Part shown: piece by piece, positions 1-7,230 of the stretch | Layout: every line of letters starts with the position of its first letter | How positions within the stretch are numbered: position 1 is the stretch's first letter | NCBI RefSeq assembly: GCF_007678255.1 | Contig: NZ_VEED01000030.1 | Location: 1 to 38,399 of the forward strand | Source of the DNA: Bacillus sp. X1(2014) | GTDB taxonomy: Bacteria > Bacillota > Bacilli > Bacillales_B > DSM-18226 | Length of the DNA stretch: 38,399 nt | Reading direction: 5' to 3' | The notes under the pieces: generated by a model | What the model was told of the DNA's origin: nothing | The model's input: the letters and a program-made list of their open reading frames with translations, nothing else | Databases searched by the model: none | Made by a program: the position numbers and the translations under genes

Positions 1-46
1 ACGCCGCCAGCGTTCGTCCTGAGCCAGGATCAAACTCTCCAAGAAA
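1..46 (-). rRNA. rrs: 16S ribosomal RNA, 5' end only
   Basis: Read on the minus strand, the sequence ends in GAGAGTTTGATCCTGGCTCA followed by GGACGAACGCTGGCGGCGT, the universal 5' segment of bacterial 16S rRNA. By comparison with Bacillus 16S, the mature end should lie near position 46. The gene runs off the left edge, so only about 46 bases are present. The upstream leader (about 47-160) carries the TTTGAAAACT-type sequence usual before Bacillus 16S genes. Confidence 0.95.
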
Positions 47-239
47 GTTGATTAGCTCATTTGTTACGTTGGCTTAGCTTACTTTCTTTCGAAAGTATCA
101 CTAATAAAATTTTGTTGACGTTTCTGCTTTGTTTAGTTTTCAAAGAACTATTTTGTGACAGGATTATAGTTTATCATCTCATCTACCAGGAAGTCAAGCA
201 TTATTTTGAAATAATATCTTCCAAACAAACGAGATTATC

Positions 240-268
240 ATCTTATCAAACACAATCACTCTTGTCAA
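240..268 (-). promoter_or_regulatory. rrn promoter P2
   Basis: On the minus strand TTGACA (268-263) and TAAGAT (245-240) are separated by 17 bp, a strong sigma-A promoter oriented toward 16S. It lies 95 bp downstream of P1, giving the tandem arrangement typical of Bacillus rrn operons. A further TTGACT at 197-192 has no well-spaced -10; TATAAT at 168-163 is 23 bp away. Confidence 0.7.
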
Positions 269-334
269 CTGGTGAAGGATTATTTTTTCAAGAAACATCT
301 AAGTTTCATTTGCTATTCCCTCATCAGATTTACT

Positions 335-363
335 ATATTACTATCAAGTATCTTTAAAGTCAA
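335..363 (-). promoter_or_regulatory. rrn promoter P1 (distal)
   Basis: On the minus strand TTGACT (363-358) and TAATAT (340-335) are separated by exactly 17 bp. This is a near-consensus sigma-A promoter pointing at the 16S gene, about 290 bp upstream of its mature end. Confidence 0.7.
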
Positions 364-558
364 CTATTATTCTACAAAATTTATTATTTTCATTTTAAAA
401 ATAACCATCCCATCATTTCGCCGTTGATGCGACTATAGTGAAGCACTGATTCTAAAATTCAATTCGTTTATAATATAAAATAAGATAAATTAAACAGTAA
501 AACGCGGGATTGCAATGCAGCTTACGGAGTGTCAGGCACCGGTTAGGAAGGTAATGGA
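364..558. other. Divergent intergenic region, rrn to lacI-type gene
   Basis: AT-rich spacer between the rrn promoters and the plus-strand LacI-type gene. It has a TATAAT at 469-474 with no convincing -35, and a single arm of the GTGTCAGGCACC repeat at 529-540. I see no gene in it. Confidence 0.5.
529..540 (+). repeat. Single arm of GTGTCAGGCACC repeat
   Basis: GTGTCAGGCACC occurs here without a matching inverted arm, a few bases before the ribosome binding site of the LacI-type gene. It looks like a degenerate or half copy of the palindromic family seen whole at 26249, 34718 and 38360. Confidence 0.6.
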
Positions 559-1524
559 ATGACAAATATTAAAGATTTAGCCAAGATAGCAGGCGTATCT
601 GTAACCACTGTTTCTCGAGTGTTAAATAATCATCCGTATGTAAGTGCCGAAAAAAGGAATGCGGTTTTAGAGGCCATTAGGCAGAGTAATTACCAACAAA
701 ATATTAATGCAGTCCATTTAAGTACGGGGAAAACCTTTCTTGTAGGTGTGGTCGTTCCTTTTATCGATCACCCTTACTTTGCCCTATTAATAAAAGGGAT
801 CGCAAATGAAGCGTTAAAACACAGTTACAATTTGGTTTTATTTCAAACTAACTACCTGGAAAGCCGAGAATTAGATGCATTACAAATGTTAAAACAAAAG
901 CAGATTGATGCGTTAATTATTTGTTCAAGAATATCCACATGGACCACCATAGAAACGTTTTTGCCTTTTGGACCGATCATTTTATGCGAAGATACCAGAG
1001 GAAAAAAAGCAGCCTCCTCATTTGTGGACCACTATAAAAGTTTCCTTTTTGCATTAGATTACCTATATCAAAAAGGTCACGAAAAAATTGGTTATTGCAT
1101 CGGACGTAAATCAGGTACTAATAGTAAAAACAGAGAATTAGCCTATAAGGATTTTTTAGAAAATAATCGTTTCCCCTATAATCCTTCTTATATTTTTGAA
1201 GATTGTCTTCATTTCGAAGATGGTGAAAAGGTATTAAACCAGATTAGGAAGATGCCCCATCCTCCAACAGCCCTACTGGTGACAAGCGATGATGTTGCAG
1301 CCGGGATTGTTACCTGCGCACAAAATCAAGGTGTTACGATACCAGATAATCTTGCCCTTATTGGGTTCAACAATCAACCTATTGCTAATATGATGAATAT
1401 CACAACGATTGAAATCCCACTTGAGGAGATGGGCAGGAAACTATTTTTACAAGGAATCAACAAAAATGAGGAGATTGCCCAATATGAAATCCCCGTAACA
1501 TTAATTGAACGAAATACCGTATGA
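559..1524 (+). CDS. LacI family transcriptional regulator
   Basis: A 321-residue DNA-binding repressor of the LacI/GalR family. Residues 3-50 form the LacI helix-turn-helix, with the signature VSVTTVSRVLNNHP; the remainder is a periplasmic-binding-protein-like effector domain that starts with the typical FLVGVVVPFIDHPYFA strand. The length is slightly short of the usual 330-340. The start follows AGGAAGG at 545-551 with 7 bp spacing. The gene is divergent from rrn and co-oriented with the HAD phosphatase, from which it is separated by 194 bp that contain a LacI-type palindrome. Likely role: local repressor of the phosphatase and possibly of itself. The effector cannot be read from the sequence, though a sugar or sugar phosphate is usual for the family. 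Confidence 0.9.
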   Translation: MTNIKDLAKIAGVSVTTVSRVLNNHPYVSAEKRNAVLEAIRQSNYQQNINAVHLSTGKTFLVGVVVPFIDHPYFALLIKGIANEALKHSYNLVLFQTNYLESRELDALQMLKQKQIDALIICSRISTWTTIETFLPFGPIILCEDTRGKKAASSFVDHYKSFLFALDYLYQKGHEKIGYCIGRKSGTNSKNRELAYKDFLENNRFPYNPSYIFEDCLHFEDGEKVLNQIRKMPHPPTALLVTSDDVAAGIVTCAQNQGVTIPDNLALIGFNNQPIANMMNITTIEIPLEEMGRKLFLQGINKNEEIAQYEIPVTLIERNTV

Positions 1525-1599
1525 ATCTCACGAATTGATTATTTTCTCCCTTTGCAACCTTCCGTACCTAATAAAATAGAATTTATTTTTTCAATCTTC

Positions 1600-1630
1600 T
1601 TGACCTGAAACGCGTTTCATAAATTATTCT
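1600..1630 (+). promoter_or_regulatory. Promoter with LacI-type operator before HAD gene
   Basis: The perfect 14-bp palindrome TGAAACGCGTTTCA (1606-1619) lies between TTGACC (1600-1605) and a TATTCT (1625-1630, 19 bp spacing; a poorer ATTATT would give 17). The central CG and symmetric arms are typical of LacI-family operators; the site also resembles a cre box. Placed between -35 and -10, a bound protein would block transcription of the HAD gene. Confidence 0.6.
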
Positions 1631-1718
1631 GTTTTTGCAAGGACTCACTACACTAGGTCGGCGTTATCAGAATTCCCTGAGCGTAACGACCTGTTGTGAT
1701 TTAACGGAGGGATAGAAA

Positions 1719-2531
1719 ATGAAACAACCTATAGTGTTTTTTGATATCGACGGTACATTGCTTAACGAGGATAAAGTAATTCCAAATTCCACAAAGAAAG
1801 CTGTTCGTTTACTTCAAGAAAAAGGTGTTCACACTGTAATTGCCACTGGTCGTGTGCCGAAGATGTTTTATTGGATTCAAAAAGAATTGAATATCAGTTC
1901 TTTTGTTTCCATGAATGGACAATATGTCGTATTTGAAGGGCAGGAAATTTATGCAAATCCAATTAATCCTGATCTGCTTCAGTCGATTTCCACTTTGACA
2001 GCAAGAAAAGGCCATGCCCTTGCATACTGTAGTCACGATAATTTTAAAGTCAGCCAAGAAAATCATCCATTTATTGAATCTAGTTTTGATTCATTAATGA
2101 TGCCTTATCCTAAAGTTGACGATGCATTCTATAAACATCAGCCAATTTTTCAGGGACATCTTTATTGCAACCACGAGGACAAATATCAATACGTCGACCA
2201 TTTTCCTGATTTAGACTTCGTCAAGTGGCATGATTATGCTTATGATTTTCTTCCAAAGGGCGCCTCAAAAGCGGTCGGTATTGGCAAACTGCTTGAATAC
2301 TTAGATATCAACAACGAGAACTGTTTTGCGTTTGGCGATGGTTTAAATGATTTGGAGATGTTAACAATGATTGGAACGGGAATAGCTATGGGTAATGGGG
2401 TTCCTGAAGCAAAGGCCGCAGCGGATCTTATTACCACGACATCTTCTAATCACGGAATTCTCAACGGCCTCATCCAGGTTGGGCTTTTAGGAAAAGACGC
2501 GGCCGCGGAATATGCAAATGAAGCAATATAA
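1719..2531 (+). CDS. Cof-type HAD-IIB family phosphatase
   Basis: A 270-residue haloacid dehalogenase-superfamily hydrolase of the Cof/HAD-IIB group, soluble enzymes that dephosphorylate sugar phosphates, nucleotides or cofactors. Motif I is FFDIDGTLL with Asp9 as nucleophile and Asp11 as general acid/base. Motif II is the Thr in VIATGR. Motif III and IV are SKAVGIGKLL and FGDGLNDLEML, the Mg-binding aspartates near the C terminus. The cap domain lies between. The start follows GGAGG at 1706-1710. It sits behind a promoter that carries a LacI-type operator and just downstream of a LacI regulator, so control by that regulator is likely. The exact substrate is unknown. Confidence 0.9.
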   Translation: MKQPIVFFDIDGTLLNEDKVIPNSTKKAVRLLQEKGVHTVIATGRVPKMFYWIQKELNISSFVSMNGQYVVFEGQEIYANPINPDLLQSISTLTARKGHALAYCSHDNFKVSQENHPFIESSFDSLMMPYPKVDDAFYKHQPIFQGHLYCNHEDKYQYVDHFPDLDFVKWHDYAYDFLPKGASKAVGIGKLLEYLDINNENCFAFGDGLNDLEMLTMIGTGIAMGNGVPEAKAAADLITTTSSNHGILNGLIQVGLLGKDAAAEYANEAI

Positions 2532-2565
2532 CTAACGATTGAAGAAGGATGGTTTTTAGAATGTG

Positions 2566-2598
2566 TATGTCAGACGGTGTCAGGCACCGTCAGACATA
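2566..2598. terminator. Repeat-derived hairpin between convergent genes
   Basis: Arms 2566-2579 and 2585-2598 pair at 13 of 14 positions around a 5-base loop. The core reads GGTGTCAGGCACC, linking it to the dispersed palindrome family. It lies between the stop of the HAD gene (2531) and the stop of the convergent histidine kinase (2602). There is no good U-run on either strand, so termination is plausible but weaker than at the other copies. Confidence 0.5.
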
Positions 2599-2601
2599 TA
2601 T

Positions 2602-4008
2602 CTATCCTTTAAAAACTAGCGGGATATAAACAATGAAAGTACTCCCTTTTCCGAGTTCACTGGTAACTTTTATCGTTCCTTTATGTGTGTCAACGATCCA
2701 TTTTGCGATGGAAAGTCCCAAGCCATGACCGCCCATTTGCCGGGAACGCGATTTATCAGACCTGTAAAACCGTTCAAAGATATGCTTACAATCCTCTACA
2801 CTTATTCCAATTCCCGTATCTTGAACGGAGAGACATAACTGTTGGCCTTCCATTTTCAGTGCAAGAACAACTTCCCCACCGTTTGTTGTGTATTTTATTG
2901 CATTATCTAAAAGAATATATAATAGTTGTGATAGCCTCCCTGGATCGCCGACTGCAATCAGCGAATCAGGTGAATCCAAATGGAGAGAAATTTGTTTAGC
3001 AGCAGCCAGCGGACGAACTGAGTCAATCGCTCTTTCTGCTTGAGGACGAAAGTCAAAGGTCTCTAAACTTAGCTGAATGGTGTTTGAGTCTGAACGAGCT
3101 AGTGTCAATAAATCACTCACCAGATGTGTCATCCGTTTCACTTCTTGTCTCATATTGGTGAGAATTTTCTCCACCATGTCTCTCTTTTGAGGTTCAATCG
3201 TCATTTCCACTGCGTCAATTGAAGAAAGCAAGACACTTAATGGTGTCCGTAATTCATGCGAAGCGTCTGCCACGAATTCACGCTGCCTTGTAAACGCGCC
3301 GCTAATTGGAATCATCGCTCTTTTTGACATGACAACACTCATATAGATGGCTATCCCCAGAAATACAATCCCTATTGTTATAAGTATCATCAATAGTGAG
3401 CGGAACAGCTGATACGCAAAGGAAATGTCTTTTCCAACATACAACTTCCCAATAAATTGACCATTATTATAGATAGACCGATTGGCAATGATGAGCTGAA
3501 TATCTTGAGAAGTCTCACGCGGATGAAATTCCCCCTTCATACCCCTTCCAGCAGCTTTCATTTCAGCATGCACAGTTTCCTTTCGAATCTCCCCTTCATT
3601 TTGCATTCTTCCATTTATGAGCCGGAGTATATTTTGACGCATCCGCTTATCAGATTCATTGCCCATTATTATTTCTCCGTTAGCATTTACGAGATAATAA
3701 AAGAACTGATTTACTCCTGCAAACACTACCTCTTGGTCATCAATTCCTTTCAAGTCACTATGTTCATTTTTTAGTAGTGAATTCTCGATGAAACTCGCTT
3801 CCTGATTCACCAATGATTGCAGTTCACGTTCCTGGTTGTTTAAGATGACAACATGAAGGACGATATAAACAATTGCGATAAAAAGGATTAGAAAAAGCAT
3901 GAGCAATCCACTATACATGCGGGTTAATCTGCCTTGCGTGTGTCTAAAAATATCTTTTTCACCCTGTTTGGTGAATGCACGAATGAAGGATCCAATTTTA
4001 GTTCCCAA
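2602..4008 (-). CDS. Sensor histidine kinase, CiaH-like
   Basis: A 468-residue membrane sensor kinase that phosphorylates the response regulator encoded just upstream; the two genes overlap by 11 bp. It has a membrane segment at about 33-55, an extracellular sensing region to about 200, and a second membrane segment at about 203-227. The HisKA box FVADASHELRTPLS follows almost directly, with phospho-acceptor His251 and no clear HAMP domain between. The ATPase domain shows N box LDNAIKYT, G1 DTGIGI, F box IFERFYR and G2 GGHGLGLSIA. Lack of HAMP and the spacing from membrane to H box resemble streptococcal CiaH. The start is probably TTG inside the regulator's last codons, behind AGAGGGG. The stimulus is unknown. 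Confidence 0.85.
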   Translation of the reverse strand: MGTKIGSFIRAFTKQGEKDIFRHTQGRLTRMYSGLLMLFLILFIAIVYIVLHVVILNNQERELQSLVNQEASFIENSLLKNEHSDLKGIDDQEVVFAGVNQFFYYLVNANGEIIMGNESDKRMRQNILRLINGRMQNEGEIRKETVHAEMKAAGRGMKGEFHPRETSQDIQLIIANRSIYNNGQFIGKLYVGKDISFAYQLFRSLLMILITIGIVFLGIAIYMSVVMSKRAMIPISGAFTRQREFVADASHELRTPLSVLLSSIDAVEMTIEPQKRDMVEKILTNMRQEVKRMTHLVSDLLTLARSDSNTIQLSLETFDFRPQAERAIDSVRPLAAAKQISLHLDSPDSLIAVGDPGRLSQLLYILLDNAIKYTTNGGEVVLALKMEGQQLCLSVQDTGIGISVEDCKHIFERFYRSDKSRSRQMGGHGLGLSIAKWIVDTHKGTIKVTSELGKGSTFIVYIPLVFKG

Positions 4009-4672
4009 ACTTGTACCCTACCCCTCTAATACTTTGAAGCAAATCTTGTTTTCCAAAAGATTGAAGCTTTTTGCGGATTAATTTGACAGTTGCATCTATT
4101 GTTTTAGGTGCAACCTCTGAATCAAAGCCCCAGATACGCTCTAAAATTACTTCACGCGGCAGGACCTGCCCCTTATTTTTTACCATTAAATCTAACAACT
4201 GAAATTCACGAGGGCTTAGTTGAATTTCCTCTTGACCCAAACCAACACTATGACTCAATCGATTCAGAACCAAACCTTGAATTTGAATTTCTTCCTCCAA
4301 AATCGGTGCATAATTACGACGAGAAAGCGCCCGGAGCCGAGCTAAAAGTTCGTCAATTTCGAACGGTTTCACTAGGTAATCATCTGCACCTGAATCTAGA
4401 CCCTCAATTCGGTCACCAACGGTATCTTTCGCTGTCAGCATCAGAATCGCACCAGAATAACCATGTTTCCTTAATCTGGCACAAACTTCCACACCTGTCC
4501 CATTTGGCATCATCCAATCCATGATGATTACATCATAGTGGGCGGTGGCAGCGTAATAGTAAGCATCCTCTCCATTTGTTATCCACTCGACTTGGTAGCC
4601 GCCTTTCTTTTTGAGCATATATTCGATTAATTCACCGAGACGTAAATCGTCTTCCGCTAATAAAACTTTCAT
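3998..4672 (-). CDS. OmpR-family response regulator, CiaR-like
   Basis: A 224-residue two-component regulator with an N-terminal receiver domain (acidic pocket EDD at 7-9, phospho-acceptor Asp52 in MDWMMP, Lys in YLVKPF) and a C-terminal winged-helix DNA-binding domain of the OmpR/PhoB type ending in SIRGVGYKFGN. It is the first gene of a two-gene operon with the histidine kinase. The segment around ERIWGFDSE and the 224-residue length resemble CiaR. About 70 bp upstream is a direct repeat that fits the CiaR box pattern, which suggests autoregulation. CiaR membership is an inference; OmpR-family membership is certain. Confidence 0.9.
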   Translation of the reverse strand: MKVLLAEDDLRLGELIEYMLKKKGGYQVEWITNGEDAYYYAATAHYDVIIMDWMMPNGTGVEVCARLRKHGYSGAILMLTAKDTVGDRIEGLDSGADDYLVKPFEIDELLARLRALSRRNYAPILEEEIQIQGLVLNRLSHSVGLGQEEIQLSPREFQLLDLMVKNKGQVLPREVILERIWGFDSEVAPKTIDATVKLIRKKLQSFGKQDLLQSIRGVGYKFGN

Positions 4673-4728
4673 TCTATTATCTCCCTTGCGATTGATTTCA
4701 TAGGATTAAAATCATCTCTAGTAACACA

Positions 4729-4761
4729 AATCTAGCATCGCAATCTTAAGGTTTGCTTAAG
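4729..4761 (-). promoter_or_regulatory. Direct-repeat operator with -10 box (CiaR-box-like)
   Basis: On the minus strand CTTAAG-CAAAC-CTTAAG (4761-4745) is a direct repeat with 11-bp period, then ten bases and a TAGATT -10-like hexamer (4734-4729). The published CiaR motif is NTTAAG-N5-WTTAAG; only the W position differs. It precedes the response regulator gene and probably mediates autoregulation. Confidence 0.5.
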
Positions 4762-4819
4762 AAAAGACAAAAAGGTGTCAGGCGCCATGTGAATTCTTCA
4801 CATAGCGCCTGACACCTTT
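4760..4819 (-). terminator. Rho-independent terminator of add, repeat-derived
   Basis: Arms 4771-4793 and 4797-4819 match at 22 of 23 positions. On the minus strand the hairpin begins 12 bp after the adenosine deaminase stop and is followed by TTTTTGTCTTTT. The outer part, GGTGTCAGGCGCC, is a variant of the GTGTCAGGCACC palindrome family, but the inner part differs from the other copies. Confidence 0.85.
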
Positions 4820-4830
4820 CATTCTACTTT

Positions 4831-5829
4831 TCATCTAGAAATATATTTCTTCAGCATTTCCTTTGTTTCGGCATCGGCAAAGCTTGCTTCCACGCTAGTA
4901 AGGTAAATTTGCTTATAGTCATCTTCACTTATATTGAATTCTTTAAATACGATGTCACATTCATTTGCCATTGTTGTATTTGAAACTGTCCGGTTGTCTG
5001 TATTAACCGTAACCTGAATTCCATCCTTATGAAATTGATATATAGGGTGCTCGCTAAACTGGTTCACTGCTTTTGTTTGCACATTACTTGTCGGGCACAT
5101 TTCAAGCACTATTTGCTTTTCCTTTACGATGTTATATGCCTCATCACAGTTCTTTATAAATACGCCATGGCCAATTCTCTCGGCACCCAAAAGTTCAACT
5201 GCTTCTAATACGTTTTTACCTACGCCCGTTTCACCTGCATGGATGGTTACTCGATAACCATATTCTCTAGCCAAGGCGATCGGTTCCACGAATTTCCCAC
5301 AAAACCCTTCCTCTTCCGATGCACATAAATCAATGGCCACTACACCTTCGCCAAGGAATTTCTTCCCTTTCTCTACGACCTCAAAAGCACGGGAAGCAGG
5401 CATCGTCCTCATGCAGGAAAGAATCAAGTTTCCCTTTATCTCAAATTGCTTTTCAGCATCCTTCATTCCATTTAAAACACTTTTGATGATCTCTTCAACT
5501 TCTAATCCCCCAGCTGTATGAAGCAATGGGGCAAATCTTACTTCCATGTATTTCACATTTTCCCGGGCTGCATCTTCAAAAAGTTCAAAAGTAATCCTTC
5601 TAAGATTTTCCTCTGACTGCATAACTAAATTAGGTATAGAAAATTTCTCTAAATATTCATCAAGGGATTCGCATTCTAATGGCGCAATGAGCTCTTTTTG
5701 TAGTTCATCCTTATCCAGCGAAGGCAAACTAATCCCCTCTCTCTTTGCAATATCAATGATAGTTTCCGTTCTTAGACTCCCATCCAAATGGCAGTGAAGT
5801 TCAATTTTAGGTAAGGTTGCAAAATTCAT
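4831..5829 (-). CDS. add: Adenosine deaminase
   Basis: A 332-residue cytosolic purine-salvage enzyme that hydrolyses adenosine to inosine and ammonia. It is a TIM-barrel metallohydrolase. Zinc ligands and catalytic residues by family position are His12 and His14 (LHCHLDGS), His197 and Glu200 (TIHAGET), His221 (RIGHGV) and Asp278 (NTDNRT). The second Asp of the canonical DD pair is Asn279 here. Length is normal for the family. The gene is single, with its own sigma-A promoter, an adenine-type riboswitch with an overlapping terminator in the leader, and a strong terminator behind the stop. It should be switched on when adenine accumulates. Adenine deaminase activity of the same family is a less likely alternative. 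Confidence 0.92.
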   Translation of the reverse strand: MNFATLPKIELHCHLDGSLRTETIIDIAKREGISLPSLDKDELQKELIAPLECESLDEYLEKFSIPNLVMQSEENLRRITFELFEDAARENVKYMEVRFAPLLHTAGGLEVEEIIKSVLNGMKDAEKQFEIKGNLILSCMRTMPASRAFEVVEKGKKFLGEGVVAIDLCASEEEGFCGKFVEPIALAREYGYRVTIHAGETGVGKNVLEAVELLGAERIGHGVFIKNCDEAYNIVKEKQIVLEMCPTSNVQTKAVNQFSEHPIYQFHKDGIQVTVNTDNRTVSNTTMANECDIVFKEFNISEDDYKQIYLTSVEASFADAETKEMLKKYISR

Positions 5830-5865
5830 GTTGGATCTTTACCTCCTGATTTTTGGTTAATTTTT

Positions 5866-5990
5866 GTAAAAAAAAAAAAAAAAATTCCTGATTACGAAGA
5901 AAATACAAATTTATGTATCTTCTTCGTAATCAGGAATTTATTGGTTCCTGGTAGAGACCTCCAAACCATATCATTGGAGTTATACGAAAG
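5866..5990 (-). promoter_or_regulatory. Adenine riboswitch (purine class) with expression-platform terminator
   Basis: On the minus strand the leader folds as a purine riboswitch. P1 is TTCGTA with TACGAA (5988-5983 and 5928-5923). P2 is CTCCAA with TTGGAG, closed by loop TGATATGG. J2/3 is the conserved GTCTCTACC. P3 is AGGAA with TTCCT, closed by a loop containing CC, able to pair with GG of the first loop. J3/1 reads GATTACG, with U where guanine riboswitches carry C, which predicts adenine specificity. A perfect 19-bp inverted repeat (5883-5901 with 5920-5938) followed by 17 U residues forms a terminator that uses P3 and P1 sequences, so ligand binding should prevent termination: an ON switch. 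Confidence 0.92.
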
Positions 5991-6014
5991 TTTTTATTAA
6001 ATTACTATGCCTAA

Positions 6015-6043
6015 AGAATAATAAATTCTATTTTTATTGTCAA
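6015..6043 (-). promoter_or_regulatory. Promoter of the riboswitch-add transcript
   Basis: On the minus strand TTGACA (6043-6038) and TATTCT (6020-6015) are 17 bp apart, ending about 25 bp before the riboswitch aptamer. This is a strong sigma-A promoter. Confidence 0.7.
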
Positions 6044-6096
6044 CCATTTAAGTTTCGATTGAACGGGCAAAATTTTTCCATTTAATCGGAAGTAAT

Positions 6097-6987
6097 TTAT
6101 TTATTTTTATAAAAACGATCTCTTACTCTTTTCAACCGGGCGTGGTAATTTAAAATGTCTAGTCTAGCTTTTTCTGCTTCTGGTGCAATCGGTCTTAATT
6201 TCTCCAACTCCCAATAATTAACTATCACATCTAGCACTTGATCAAAATATTCCAATGGACCGTAGTTTGCCTCTTTTGCAATAATAGCCATGCGATCCTC
6301 GAAATCAGGCATTACTGTACCAGGCATTTGAAAGTTCTTAATGACATGTCCTAAATGATAACAGTAATTAGGTTCCAATTGGAGATGAAATTTAATTACA
6401 TCTCGATAAAAGGCATAATGCAGCGTTTCATCCTTTGCAAGACGGCGAAGCAGACTGGCTAAATCCCTATCATGCGAACCAGCTACTTTGGCAACGTTAT
6501 TATAGAAAACCATGGTTGCTAGTTCTTGTAATGACGTATATACCATAGTTTCAAAAGGCGTGTGATAATCAGGATTCCAGCCATTCTCAACCGTTTGTTT
6601 GTGTAATTGGTGGAGGCGCTTCGGATCTACATTTCGTGTAATTAATAAATACGTTTCAATCAGGTTTGAATGCTGATCTTCTTCCGCTGTCCAAGTATGG
6701 ACAAAATCTTTAATAACTGTTAAAGAACCTTTAAACGTTTGATCTAGATGCGAGGTAAACCATGGTAAGTTTACTTCGGTTAAAAGGGCGGTTTCAACGG
6801 CAGTAATAATCGATGCAGGCAGTGTAACCTGGCTTTCATCCCAAGGAACACGCCTGAAATCCATTGCCTTATCCCAAGGTAAGAAATCATGATAACCCCA
6901 ATCTATTTTTTCAGATCGCTGTTTATGTTCTTCATATAAATCTATAAGTTTAGGCTCCAATCGAAAGTCCAAATCATTTGTTAACAT
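6097..6987 (-). CDS. Acyl-ACP desaturase (ferritin-like di-iron)
   Basis: A soluble fatty acid desaturase of about 296 residues that inserts a double bond into acyl chains carried on acyl carrier protein, using a di-iron centre, oxygen and reduced ferredoxin. The two ExxH iron motifs are TAEEDQHSN (Glu103, His106) and AKDETLHYA (Glu187, His190). Further carboxylates fit Glu71 in LLTEVNLPWF and Glu155 in SLQELATM. It resembles plant stearoyl-ACP and mycobacterial DesA enzymes, and is not the membrane Des type of B. subtilis. ATG at 6987 is preferred over TTG at 6990 because it is better spaced from GGGGG at 6994-6998. The gene is single, with a FapR-type operator over its predicted transcription start. 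Confidence 0.9.
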   Translation of the reverse strand: MLTNDLDFRLEPKLIDLYEEHKQRSEKIDWGYHDFLPWDKAMDFRRVPWDESQVTLPASIITAVETALLTEVNLPWFTSHLDQTFKGSLTVIKDFVHTWTAEEDQHSNLIETYLLITRNVDPKRLHQLHKQTVENGWNPDYHTPFETMVYTSLQELATMVFYNNVAKVAGSHDRDLASLLRRLAKDETLHYAFYRDVIKFHLQLEPNYCYHLGHVIKNFQMPGTVMPDFEDRMAIIAKEANYGPLEYFDQVLDVIVNYWELEKLRPIAPEAEKARLDILNYHARLKRVRDRFYKNK

Positions 6988-7125
6988 CAAAATCCCCCGT
7001 TGTTGTAAATATTGTCAGTTTATCGTACAAACAATCTTTAATTGTAAAAAAATAGGCCCGTTTTCTACCCGTTTAAATATTCGCGAATTATCAATGTTTA
7101 GCCGCGAATGAAGCAATATCTGATA

Positions 7126-7174
7126 TTAGTACCTGATGCTAAATTAATTGTATCACAACTATTCTGAATTTGAA
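7126..7174 (-). promoter_or_regulatory. Promoter with FapR operator
   Basis: TTAGTACCTGATGCTAA (7126-7142) agrees with the 17-bp FapR operator of Bacillus except for one or two positions. On the minus strand it begins a few bases after a TACAAT -10 box (7152-7147), with TTCAAA at 7174-7169 as a weak -35, so it covers the predicted start site. FapR is the malonyl-CoA-responsive repressor of fatty acid and phospholipid synthesis. The site lies about 140 bp before the desaturase gene. A separate ATTCGCG/CGCGAAT inverted repeat is at 7079-7109. Confidence 0.8.
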
Positions 7175-7181
7175 CAATAAA

Positions 7182-7224
7182 TAAAAAAGTGAAATAGAAG
7201 GGGTCGTCCTTCCATTTCACTTTT
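7182..7224 (-). terminator. Terminator of the LivJ-like gene
   Basis: On the minus strand AAAAGTGAAATGGAAGG pairs with CCTTCTATTTCACTTTT around a short loop, followed by TTTATTTATT. It starts a few bases after the stop of the binding-protein gene. Confidence 0.85.
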
Positions 7225-7230
7225 CCAATC

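Noticed and set aside
163..197. Third rrn promoter (TTGACT with TATAAT)
   Set aside because: The two hexamers are 23 bp apart, too far for sigma-A; other -10 choices are poor.
61..357. 98-residue open frame in the rrn leader
   Set aside because: It runs antisense through the 16S leader and both rrn promoters, has no ribosome binding site and no protein-like composition.
1655..1692. AGGTCG/CGACCT hairpin in the HAD leader as a riboswitch
   Set aside because: Only 6 plus 4 base pairs with a large internal mismatch and no known aptamer features.
4108..4524. 138-residue plus-strand frame
   Set aside because: It lies antisense inside the response regulator gene, which has complete receiver and winged-helix domains.
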